DNA of 13,365 nt from CAYGAG01 sp964347765 (GTDB taxonomy: Archaea; Thermoproteota; Bathyarchaeia; Bathyarchaeales; Bathycorpusculaceae). Each line of letters starts with the position of its first letter. Positions within the stretch are counted from its first letter, which is position 1. Below the pieces are notes generated by a model. That model was not told the origin of the DNA. It did no database searches and saw nothing but the letters and a program-made list of their open reading frames with translations. The stretch is taken from contig CAYGAG010000046.1 of NCBI GenBank assembly GCA_964347765.1, positions 1 to 13,365 on the forward strand. The letters run 5' to 3'. This document shows positions 1 through 6,781 of this stretch, piece by piece. Position numbers and translations under genes: made by a program.

Positions 1-1
1 A

Positions 2-60
2 GCGACATCGATTGTTGGCACCGAAGAGCTCAGAGAATATATTATTTCGTGGATCAGCAC
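2..60 (+). pseudogene. Out-of-frame 5' fragment of the transglutaminase-like gene (frameshift)
   Basis: Read from base 2, this stretch gives IVGTEELREYIISWIS, which fits the helix normally found just before the transglutaminase core (a W-V-x(3)-h-x-Y pattern). The core itself continues one frame away, as MHYETQDSAKGA from base 61. Joining the two frames near 58-61 with one extra base restores W-I-S-T-M-H-Y, with the expected five residues between Trp and Tyr. The frame seen and the motif spacing are direct observations. Whether this is an assembly error or a true inactivating mutation cannot be told from the window. Confidence 0.5.
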
Positions 61-873
61 ATGCACTATGAGACGCAGGATTCTGCGAAAGGAGCTTTGT
101 GGGCACTTAAGAACGGCGTGGGTGACTGTTCAGAATACTCATACCTCTACGTTGCTCTGTGTAGAGCAGCTGGGATACCCGCCAGAATCCAAGCGGGCTT
201 TGCATTTCACCACGCAAGTAACAATGTCGAGAATGGGCACATGTGGACCGAATACTACATAGAGAACTACGGATGGATACCTGTCGACGTTACATGGCAC
301 TTATTTGCTGAAATGGATGAGAGACATTTCAGTTCCATCCAAAGCATACCAGACGTTATTCACTACGCGAATTATGTTTATGATTGCGAATCGAACGATA
401 GGGCAATACAAGAAGAACAAATCGTTTCTTGGACACAATGCGAATCAAATGCTTTTGGAGACAACTTCTCGGATGAAATTCTGGACACTGTCCGAAAAGT
501 GAGACAAACCCACCTTGCCCTCCTTCTTGGAAAGATCTTTGGAGCTTCAGTAGCATTTGCCTCGGAGACCGAAAGAATCGAGAGAACTCTGCTTCAAGCC
601 GAAATCCAAGTTCAAGAAGCTATAGAATTTTGGAACCAAGACATCCAGAAGGCCGAATCGAAGATAGCCAATGTCCTAGAGATCATCGATAAGTTGTCTC
701 AAGACGCTTGGATACTAGTGGCAGTGATATTCTTGATTCTAGTAAGCATAATGGCGATTATTATGCTAACTACATTTTACTTTCTCAGACCAGATAGCAG
801 AGCAGTAAGGAGTCTGACAGGAAGCTTCATTTACGGGACGATCAAACTTGATAATGAGGTAAATGGGGTTTGA
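49..873 (+). CDS. Transglutaminase-like (cysteine protease fold) membrane-anchored protein, 5'-incomplete
   Basis: The protein has a transglutaminase-like core. Counting from the GTG at 49, I see GDCSEY with the catalytic Cys27, then RAAGIPARIQAGF, then GHMWTEYY with His64 and IPVDVTW with Asp80, which is a complete Cys-His-Asp triad. After the core come a charged helical, probably coiled-coil stretch (about 163-216) and one hydrophobic segment (about 220-246), so the protein is probably held in the membrane by its C-terminal end. Which side the enzyme faces is not shown; archaeal relatives are usually extracytoplasmic. Neither GTG 49 nor ATG 61 is a convincing start, because the expected N-terminal part of the domain is present upstream in another frame (see the entry at 2-60). 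The gene is therefore probably cut by the window edge and carries a frameshift. Its TGA overlaps the ATG of the following GTPase by one base (TGATG), which suggests translational coupling. The substrate is unknown. Confidence 0.75.
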   Translation: MDQHMHYETQDSAKGALWALKNGVGDCSEYSYLYVALCRAAGIPARIQAGFAFHHASNNVENGHMWTEYYIENYGWIPVDVTWHLFAEMDERHFSSIQSIPDVIHYANYVYDCESNDRAIQEEQIVSWTQCESNAFGDNFSDEILDTVRKVRQTHLALLLGKIFGASVAFASETERIERTLLQAEIQVQEAIEFWNQDIQKAESKIANVLEIIDKLSQDAWILVAVIFLILVSIMAIIMLTTFYFLRPDSRAVRSLTGSFIYGTIKLDNEVNGV

Positions 874-2078
874 TGGTGGGCATTGTTGGAAAACCGAATA
901 CTGGAAAATCAACCTTTTTCAGCGCTACGACGCTTGCGCCAGCCAAGATTGCAAGTCATCCGTTTACAACTATAAAGCCGAACAGAGGAATTGGATACGT
1001 TCGGACCCCTTGCGCATGCAAAGAATTTGATGTCAAAGATAATCCCGTCAATTCACTATGTTTAGACGGAATCAGACTGATTCCGGTTGAGCTTATCGAC
1101 TGTGCAGGTCTAGTGCCAGGCGCGTGGAAGGGGAGAGGCTTGGGAAATCAGTTTCTAGATGAGATCAGAAAGGCAGACGCCTTAATCCATATTGTGGACG
1201 CTTCTGGCGGCACGGACTCTGAAGGAAGAATATGCAAGCCCGGTGAACATGACCCTCTGGCAGATGTCCAGTTTTTGGAAGAAGAGATCATGATGTGGAT
1301 GGGCGACATCCTCAAAAGAGACTGGGACAAGATGGCTAGGACAGTAGAAGCAGAATCAAGAACGGACTTGTTTCATCTGCTTGAAGAAAGGTTAAGCGGC
1401 TTGGCTATAAGAAGAGACCATATAGCGAAGACTATCAGAAAGACCGAGTTGAACGCTGATAAGCCTACATCTTGGAGCGAAGAAGACTTCTTGAGATTTA
1501 CGAATGTACTTAGACAGATAGCCAAGCCCATGTTAATAGCCGCAAACAAGATGGACATAGCAGCAGCAGAAGAAAATTTAGCAAAGCTGCGAGAATTGGA
1601 TAAACTCGTAATACCTTGTTCCACAGAAGCTGAACTTGCATTAAGAAGGGCAGCAGAGAAAAAGCTGATAGACTACAAACCTGGGGACTGCAATTTCAAA
1701 ATCGATAAACCTGAAAATCTGAACAAAAATCAGATCAACGCCTTGGAAACCATAAGAGAAAAGATCTTGATCAGATTCGGCTCTACGGGGGTCCAAGAAG
1801 CAATGAACAGTGCGTTCTTCAGGCTTCTTGACATGATCACAGTCTATCCAGTTGAAGACCTAGAGCATCTGACAGACCATAAAGGAATGGTCCTACCTGA
1901 CGCTTATCTCGTTCCTTATGGTACAACGGCACGCCAACTCGCCTATATGATACACACAGAACTCGGCGAAGGCTTCATCTACGCATCAGAAGCCCGGGAG
2001 AGAAAACGTGTAGGAGAAGAATACGTGCTGAAAGACAGGGATGTAATCTCAATAACAAGCGCCAAAAAAAGAGCTTGA
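873..2078 (+). CDS. OBG-family GTPase with TGS domain (archaeal Ygr210/YchF-like)
   Basis: This is a P-loop GTPase of the OBG class, 401 residues from ATG 873. Visible motifs are the G1 loop GKPNTGKST (about 6-14), FTTIKPNRG (about 31-39, switch region), the G3 motif DCAG (76-79) followed by a glycine-rich VPGAWKGRGLGNQFL, the G4 motif NKMD (225-228) and a possible G5 at PCSTEAE. The C-terminal about 75 residues (from YPVEDLEHL to the end) form a TGS domain. Canonical NKMD separates it from the bacterial YchF ATPase, whose G4 is altered to favour ATP, and points to the Ygr210 branch shared by archaea and fungi. Members are thought to act around ribosomes or stress responses, but the role of this branch is poorly defined. 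TTG 870 and GTG 876 are alternative starts. ATG 873 is favoured because it overlaps the preceding stop; a GAGGT lies at 855-859. The gene ends 5 bp from the convergent uppS-like gene. Confidence 0.93.
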   Translation: MVGIVGKPNTGKSTFFSATTLAPAKIASHPFTTIKPNRGIGYVRTPCACKEFDVKDNPVNSLCLDGIRLIPVELIDCAGLVPGAWKGRGLGNQFLDEIRKADALIHIVDASGGTDSEGRICKPGEHDPLADVQFLEEEIMMWMGDILKRDWDKMARTVEAESRTDLFHLLEERLSGLAIRRDHIAKTIRKTELNADKPTSWSEEDFLRFTNVLRQIAKPMLIAANKMDIAAAEENLAKLRELDKLVIPCSTEAELALRRAAEKKLIDYKPGDCNFKIDKPENLNKNQINALETIREKILIRFGSTGVQEAMNSAFFRLLDMITVYPVEDLEHLTDHKGMVLPDAYLVPYGTTARQLAYMIHTELGEGFIYASEARERKRVGEEYVLKDRDVISITSAKKRA

Positions 2079-2083
2079 ATCGA

Positions 2084-2866
2084 CTACTTGCCATAACGTC
2101 TTTTGCGCATTTGAAAAGTCCTGACAGCCCTCAAGAAATCTATAGATCGGAAATCTGGCCAGTAGACATCTAAAAAGCACAGTTCACTGTAAGCTGACTG
2201 CCATAGCAGAAAGCCGCTCAATCTTTCCTCTCCAGAGGTCCTGATGATCAAATCTGGGTCCTGCTTCGGCATGTGTGATGTGTACAGATATTTCTCGAAC
2301 AATGCTTCATTGATTTCATCTAGGTCCAAATCTCCCTCATACACTCTTTCCGCGATTTTCTTTGCAGCGTCCACGATTTCCTCTCTTCCACCATAAGCAA
2401 GAGCGATATTCAGGAAGTGTTTACCATAGTCTCGAGTTGCACTTTCAACATCTTTTATGAGATGTTGCAGGTCTTCAGGTAACAAGTTTGACCGACCTAT
2501 GACTTTTACATGGACCTTGTTCTTGTGTATTCGCTCGTCAGTCAAAATTCTCTGAAATTCCTCGTTGGCAATTCTCATGATCTCTTCTACTTCAGCTGTC
2601 GCGCGACGGAAATTCTCTGTAGAAAAAGCATAGAGAGTCATGGATCGTACCTTCAGTCTTAGACACCAATCGAGAAGTTGCTCCACTCTTCTAGCGCCCT
2701 TTTCGTGGCCAAACCAAGGATTTAGAGACTTAAGAGATGCCCATCGACGATTCCCATCCAGAATTATGGCTATGTGTTCTGGCTTCACGCCGTTCTTCAC
2801 CTGATGCCACAGCCATCTTTCATAGAACTTGTAAGCTCCGACTGTTGAGAGAAATCGTTTAAGCAT
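2084..2866 (-). CDS. uppS: Cis-prenyltransferase (polyprenyl/undecaprenyl diphosphate synthase)
   Basis: This enzyme condenses isopentenyl diphosphate units in cis onto an allylic primer to make long polyprenyl diphosphates. In archaea these become the dolichol-type lipid carriers for glycosylation. The 260-residue length is normal for the family. Signature motifs are all present: ILDGNRRW (catalytic Asp37), FGHEKGARR (His54), YAFSTENFRR (about 79-88), ALAYGGREEIVDA, and the C-terminal DPDLIIRTSGE (203-213) with RLS and LLWQSAYSELCF that bind the homoallylic diphosphate. ATG 2866 follows the TAG of the phosphorylase gene with no intervening base, so the two are almost certainly co-transcribed and coupled. 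It is the last gene of the minus-strand run, and its stop faces the GTPase stop with a 5 bp gap. Product chain length cannot be read from the sequence. Confidence 0.95.
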   Translation of the reverse strand: MLKRFLSTVGAYKFYERWLWHQVKNGVKPEHIAIILDGNRRWASLKSLNPWFGHEKGARRVEQLLDWCLRLKVRSMTLYAFSTENFRRATAEVEEIMRIANEEFQRILTDERIHKNKVHVKVIGRSNLLPEDLQHLIKDVESATRDYGKHFLNIALAYGGREEIVDAAKKIAERVYEGDLDLDEINEALFEKYLYTSHMPKQDPDLIIRTSGEERLSGFLLWQSAYSELCFLDVYWPDFRSIDFLRAVRTFQMRKRRYGK

Positions 2867-3661
2867 CTATTTTTCAAGCCTCGCGTCTCGAAGCGCTTCT
2901 CTACATCTGCAGTTGCGCTCCATGGGTAGGTTCTCAATGCACAGAATTAAGGCTTGCTCCAGTTCAGAGGAGATGGTTTCCAGGACTTTGGTGACTTCAC
3001 TGACGGTTAGTCGCTCTTGCATTCCAGCTGCCATATTTGAAACACAGCAGACGGAAGCATAACAGATTCCTAGCTCCCTCGCCAAAACCACTTCAGGAAC
3101 ACCGGTCATTCCAACGACATCAAAACCCAAATGCCTGAACATTGCAATCTCTGCAGGAGTCTCATAGCGAGGTCCTTCAGTACACACGAGGACTGCCTCA
3201 TCCCAGATCTTCAATCCTAAGGTCTTTGCCTTTTCGCTGAATAGACGCCGTATTTCCGGGCAGTATGGTTCAGAGATGTCAACATGAGTGACTGGAGCTT
3301 CATCGTAGAAGGTTGTAGATCTGAGTTTTGTGAAATCCACAAAATCGTGAGGGATAACAAGATTGCCAGGAGAAAAGCTTGGATTTATCGCACCAACAGC
3401 GTTTGTGGCTATGATCCTCTTCACACCGGCCTTATGCAGAGCATAGATATTCGTTCTATAATCTATCTTATGAGGAGGGGCAGAATGGGTCATACCATGC
3501 CTTGGAAGGAAAATTGTGTCCTTGCCTCGGGTTTCTCCGATAAATAGTGGTGGGGATATTCCATAGGGTGTCGCGAGACGGAATGTTCTGAAATCCCTCA
3601 ACAGCTTTTCGAAGCCGGTCCCGCCAATGATTGCCACGTTAGCTTTCTTCGAATTCTTCAA
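2867..3661 (-). CDS. MTAP/PNP-family phosphorylase, probably 6-oxopurine (MTI/inosine/guanosine) specific
   Basis: This enzyme cleaves the N-glycosidic bond of purine nucleosides or 5'-methylthionucleosides with phosphate. Family motifs are AIIGGTGF (10-17), LPRHGMTHSAPPHKIDYRTN (52-71), ATNAVGAINP, TEGPRYETPAEI (161-172) and VVGMTGVPEVVLARE (182-196). The base-recognition loop reads CVSNMAAG, with Asn209 where adenine-using MTAPs normally have Asp (TDYD type). This suggests a 6-oxopurine substrate such as methylthioinosine, inosine or guanosine, an inference from known family structures. A C-terminal CRC (Cys251, Cys253) resembles the CXC motif of hyperthermophilic archaeal MTAP/PNP enzymes. 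The start is uncertain. TTG 3661 overlaps the upstream gene by 23 bp and has AAGGAG about 14 nt before it; GTG 3637 would begin 1 nt after the upstream TAA, giving 256 residues, but has no clear SD motif. Confidence 0.9.
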   Translation of the reverse strand: MKNSKKANVAIIGGTGFEKLLRDFRTFRLATPYGISPPLFIGETRGKDTIFLPRHGMTHSAPPHKIDYRTNIYALHKAGVKRIIATNAVGAINPSFSPGNLVIPHDFVDFTKLRSTTFYDEAPVTHVDISEPYCPEIRRLFSEKAKTLGLKIWDEAVLVCTEGPRYETPAEIAMFRHLGFDVVGMTGVPEVVLARELGICYASVCCVSNMAAGMQERLTVSEVTKVLETISSELEQALILCIENLPMERNCRCREALRDARLEK

Positions 3662-4838
3662 TTTTTTCTGGGGTCTCCTTGAAGAAGTCTCTTGAAGATC
3701 TGTAGACGATGAGTATAACTAAAGCAGAGGCTATGCCTATCAAGATGCCTATGATTATGGAGAAGATTAGTTTTCCATAGCCTCTCACTGGGTCGATCAG
3801 CACTTCTGAAGTTCCTTCAAGGACCCATCTTGACCAACCAATCAAGACAAGCAGGGCTGCATTTCTCAGTAGTTTAATGTCTCTTTCAAAGTAGAAGTGT
3901 ATTGTCCTCCCCAGCAGTATCACACAGAAGCCTATGACTGCAAGGTCCATGGAACCCCCGATGAAATATCCAGCTATTCGTGGGAAGTCGCTGAGCCAGC
4001 CTGAAAGATCCTGAGGAACTGGAATCTTGGTTGTTCCTAGGTAACCGCCGACTACGACACAGAGTGTTCCTACAATAACTGAAAAATTGGAGATTTGAAC
4101 AGGAAGCGGCGGGGGAGAGTATTCCTTCATCCACTCGTAGTAACCTTTGATAAGCTTGTCAACACCGAACCCCCTCACTAGTAGGATCACACTCAACACA
4201 AAAACGAAGGCTATCCAATACTGGTAAAGCAGATTGAAGATCGAGAAGATGCCAAGAATCAGCAACAATAATCCTGGCACTCCCAAAGCTATGCGAGAGT
4301 AACGTGGATCTTCCATGATCATTCTAACATACCGAGTGAACAGAGCAGCAGTCTCTTCAATTGACTTGCTATGCTTCACCACTATTCTTCTGACAGATGA
4401 TACGGGCACCCTTGACTCAATAAGGGGAAGAACAGCTTCATCTGAGAACCCATCTGTAACCAAGATTACCTCCCCTGCCGGATAGACAGCCAACAGGTCA
4501 CTTAGTTCAGATACAACCTTTCTATCCGCCCCCACACCTCCCAGTTCAGAGCCACAGATTGTTGCTATTTCAAGAGCTTCATCTGGGTTGTCTTCCTCAT
4601 GCAGGCGATCGTAGATACGCACTGCTTCAAACATTGCGTTGGCATCGGGTTCCTCAGGATCCTTCAGGGCAAGGGCGACAGCGGCGTTGAGGTTCTCATT
4701 CCTTCCGACTACAGGGGTCTTGATCACCGCCTTTGCCAGATCGGCATCTCTATCAACACAGAGAATAAGGATCCTCTTCCGTTTCTCAGCTTCTTCTGTC
4801 GCCATCTTTTGACCGTTTCCCAAGAATAGTCTATGCAT
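3639..4838 (-). CDS. DUF373 family membrane protein
   Basis: This is an archaeal protein family of unknown function. From ATG 4838 (399 residues) it has a soluble N-terminal domain of about 180 residues. That domain begins with ILILCVDRDADLAKAV and KTPVVGRNENLNAA, carries DPEEPDANAMFEAV, and has the Rossmann-like pieces GGVGADRKVVSEL and VILVTDGFSDEAVLP. About six hydrophobic segments follow (roughly 183-203, 207-223, 251-269, 286-311, 326-339, 356-379), then a short acidic tail. The conserved acidic motifs of the N-terminal domain suggest metal or nucleotide binding, but no activity is established. GTG 4844 (401 residues) and ATG 4805, just before KRKRILILCVD, are alternative starts. I chose ATG 4838 because it follows the previous gene's TAA by 7 nt; no start has a strong SD. 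Its 3' end may overlap the phosphorylase gene. Confidence 0.85.
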   Translation of the reverse strand: MHRLFLGNGQKMATEEAEKRKRILILCVDRDADLAKAVIKTPVVGRNENLNAAVALALKDPEEPDANAMFEAVRIYDRLHEEDNPDEALEIATICGSELGGVGADRKVVSELSDLLAVYPAGEVILVTDGFSDEAVLPLIESRVPVSSVRRIVVKHSKSIEETAALFTRYVRMIMEDPRYSRIALGVPGLLLLILGIFSIFNLLYQYWIAFVFVLSVILLVRGFGVDKLIKGYYEWMKEYSPPPLPVQISNFSVIVGTLCVVVGGYLGTTKIPVPQDLSGWLSDFPRIAGYFIGGSMDLAVIGFCVILLGRTIHFYFERDIKLLRNAALLVLIGWSRWVLEGTSEVLIDPVRGYGKLIFSIIIGILIGIASALVILIVYRSSRDFFKETPEKIEEFEES

Positions 4839-4845
4839 CTTCACT

Positions 4846-5721
4846 TTAATCTTGTGTTGTCTCTTCCTGTTTTTGGAGAATCTGGAACTCTTCCCAAGTC
4901 AACTTCTTTCCCAGTCTCAGTTTTTCTTTAGCTTTCTCTCTGATCTCTTTCATTAGGTCTTCCTCGATTCTTCGTCTCTCCTGTTCATCTTTCTTCTGCA
5001 GCTCATCGCGCAGTTCTCTTAGCCTACTTCGAGTTTTCGTGATCTTTTCAAGGATTGGTTCGGTTCTCCGCATTTCTTGCAGGAATTTCTGATGGGTTTC
5101 ATCGGCTTGGAATTTGATTTCCTTTAGCTCGTCCCTCTTCCTTAACATATTCTTGTGTAAATCTTGGCTTTTCCTGGCAGTCTCGGTAAGTCTCTGATGG
5201 TGTACTCTGTTTTCAGTCTGTATAGCCTTCAGTTTCGTTTGCGCATCCATCCTTTCTTTCTGAAACGCCCTTAGCTTTTTAAGGATGTTGATTTCCGCTT
5301 GAAGCTGTCTGGCTTTGCCAACGAGTTCTTTTTCTTCTTCTAGGCTCAACGATGTTGTCTGGATACTCCATTCTGTTCTGTCGAGTTCTCTCTGCAAAAT
5401 CAGCATCGTCTTTAGAGACTTTTTCTTCTTCAAGCTCTGAATCTCTGAATTCAGTTTTCGAATTTCGTCGATCTTTTCTTGGGCTTGGTCTTTGGTGCTT
5501 TCCCGAAGTCGTTTTAGATCTTTCACTGTTTCATTTTGCTGGTCTCTCAGGCTTTTGAGATTGCGTATTTGTTCACTTAGGTCTCTGACTTGCTTGTTGA
5601 GTTTGTCTCTCTTTTGCGCCCATTCCTGAGCATTGTTTTTGATCTTGTTCCTTTCTTCTTCTAGAGCTAAGAGATCTTGTTCGAGTCTATGAACTTCGCC
5701 AGCTGTGCTGCTGCAGGTCAC
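4846..5721 (-). CDS. Archaeal coiled-coil protein (COG1340-like)
   Basis: The 291-residue product is almost entirely charged helix. Heptad-like Lys/Glu/Leu-rich stretches run from about residue 8 to 265, with no membrane segment or enzymatic motif. Two landmarks match the archaeal COG1340 coiled-coil family as I know it: an internal EWSIQTTSLSLEEEKELV (117-134) and a C-terminal AKEKLRLGKKLTWEEFQILQ (264-283). Members are sometimes annotated as phosphoserine phosphatase-like by automatic transfer, for which I see no support here. The start is GTG 5721, supported by a good GAGGT seven bases upstream. The frame stays open further upstream to a stop at 5806-5808 but offers no other usual start codon. 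The stop lies 7 nt before ATG of the DUF373 gene, so they share an operon. The function is unknown; a structural or scaffold role is a guess. Confidence 0.85.
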   Translation of the reverse strand: MTCSSTAGEVHRLEQDLLALEEERNKIKNNAQEWAQKRDKLNKQVRDLSEQIRNLKSLRDQQNETVKDLKRLRESTKDQAQEKIDEIRKLNSEIQSLKKKKSLKTMLILQRELDRTEWSIQTTSLSLEEEKELVGKARQLQAEINILKKLRAFQKERMDAQTKLKAIQTENRVHHQRLTETARKSQDLHKNMLRKRDELKEIKFQADETHQKFLQEMRRTEPILEKITKTRSRLRELRDELQKKDEQERRRIEEDLMKEIREKAKEKLRLGKKLTWEEFQILQKQEETTQD

Positions 5722-5726
5722 TGGTT

Positions 5727-5825
5727 CTACCTCTTCTGTTTTCCGAGTCTTAGAATATGCTGAATCTGTCTTATTCCTTTTTTGAAGAGTGGTAGCGTCT
5801 GGTCTTCATTGAAGATCCGTCTCAC
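5727..5825 (-). CDS. Possible short gene or gene remnant between tatD and the coiled-coil gene
   Basis: This short frame ends at TAG 5727-5729, five bases before the coiled-coil gene's GTG. It reads as credible protein: MRRIFNEDQTLPLF then KKGIRQIQHILRLGKQKR, 32 residues from GTG 5825. The same frame stays open and protein-like further upstream (EAERQFHAFEEDDAV) right back to the TatD TGA at 5904-5906, with no ATG, GTG or TTG before 5825 and no clear SD. It could be a small gene, the 3' remnant of a broken gene or a chance open frame. I do not recognise a family. Confidence 0.3.
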   Translation of the reverse strand: MRRIFNEDQTLPLFKKGIRQIQHILRLGKQKR

Positions 5826-5903
5826 TGCGTCATCTTCTTCGAATGCATGAAATTGTCTTTCAGCTTCTAACCGCGCGTGTGTTGAAGATGCGGTGAGCCT
5901 GAT

Positions 5904-6677
5904 TCAGAAGTCTAGTGTGATCTTGAAGACTTCTTCAAAATTCTGTCTAGTCACTGCAGCTAGCTTGGCGATACTGACTTCTTTTAGCTTGGCAATTTTC
6001 TTAGCCGTAATTAGTAGGAAGGCTGGTTCGTTGCGTCTTCCCCTAACGTCTTGTGGTGCAAGCCAAGGGCTGTCGGTTTCCAACAGGATCTTCCTCAAAG
6101 GTGCTTGTCTTACAACTTCTCGTAACGTATCTGAATTAGGGTAGGTCAGGGATCCTGCAAACGACAAGGCGAAATTCAACTGGATGCATTGTTCGGCCAT
6201 TTCCAAATTTCCTGAGAAGCAGTGCATTACACCGTTCACCTTTCTGCCGTGTTTTGAGAGGATTCTCAGAACGTCGCTATGAGCGTCTCTGTTGTGGATC
6301 ACGACTGGAAGCCCTAACTCTGCGGCCAGTGATAGCTGGGATTCAAAGACTCTCTTCTGAGTTCTTCTTGGAGAGAGATTTCTATAGTAATCTAGTCCCA
6401 TCTCTCCAATAGCTACCACTTTGGGGTGCCTCGACAGCTCCTGGAGTCTGGACATGGTTTGCTCATCAGACTGGCTAGCGTTATGTGGGTGAATTCCAGC
6501 GGTTGCATAAATTCCATTATGCTTTTCCGCTATTTCCACAGCTAGCATGCTGTTTTCAAGATCTGTTCCAACGTTGACTATATTATTTACCCCTGCTCTT
6601 CTAGCTCGACTTATCACCTCTTCCCGATCTCTGTTAAAGCTTGGCCACTGAAGATGTGCATGGGAATCAATTAACAC
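5904..6677 (-). CDS. tatD: TatD family metal-dependent deoxyribonuclease
   Basis: This is a TIM-barrel metal-dependent hydrolase; characterised TatD proteins are 3'-5' exonucleases that act in DNA repair or degradation. At 257 residues it is of normal length. Metal ligands are all visible: DSHAHL (His6, His8), GEMGLDYYR (Glu92), VVIHNRDA (His128), GVMHCFSG (His152) and LLETDSPWL (Asp202). AGIHPHNA (60-67) and SFAGSLTYPNS are further family signatures. The start is GTG 6677, directly before LIDSHAHL, with a GGAG ten bases upstream; there is no room for a meaningful N-terminal extension. It is the first gene of the minus-strand run that continues with the coiled-coil and DUF373 genes, although a 182 bp stretch with a short frame lies between. 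Substrate preference is not deducible. Confidence 0.95.
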   Translation of the reverse strand: MLIDSHAHLQWPSFNRDREEVISRARRAGVNNIVNVGTDLENSMLAVEIAEKHNGIYATAGIHPHNASQSDEQTMSRLQELSRHPKVVAIGEMGLDYYRNLSPRRTQKRVFESQLSLAAELGLPVVIHNRDAHSDVLRILSKHGRKVNGVMHCFSGNLEMAEQCIQLNFALSFAGSLTYPNSDTLREVVRQAPLRKILLETDSPWLAPQDVRGRRNEPAFLLITAKKIAKLKEVSIAKLAAVTRQNFEEVFKITLDF

Positions 6678-6713
6678 GCTCTTTCAACTCCAAGAAATGA
6701 AGACTGCACTCCA

Positions 6714-6737
6714 ACGTTTCACCAGTGATATGAAAGC
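6714..6737. repeat. Weak parS-like imperfect inverted repeat
   Basis: In the gap between tatD and the ParB-like gene, CGTTTCA at 6715-6721 is mirrored by TGAAAGCG at 6730-6737, with one unpaired base in the right arm. TCAC and GTGA (6719-6722 and 6725-6728) form a smaller inner repeat. GTTTCAC...GTGA recalls the bacterial parS core (GTTTCACGTGAAAC), but it is split and imperfect. A link to ParB is only inference from proximity. Confidence 0.2.
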
Positions 6738-6781
6738 GGGCCGTCTATGTTCATAAGACCTCTAGCATGATCTTGCCGTGT

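Noticed and set aside
5731..5805. N-terminal extension of the coiled-coil protein upstream of GTG 5721
   Set aside because: The frame is open, but it contains no ATG, GTG or TTG, and GTG 5721 has a well-placed GAGGT.
5904..5906. TGA of TatD as a recoded (selenocysteine or readthrough) codon
   Set aside because: TatD is already full length at this stop, other genes here also end in TGA, and no recoding element is evident. The open frame beyond is kept as a separate finding.
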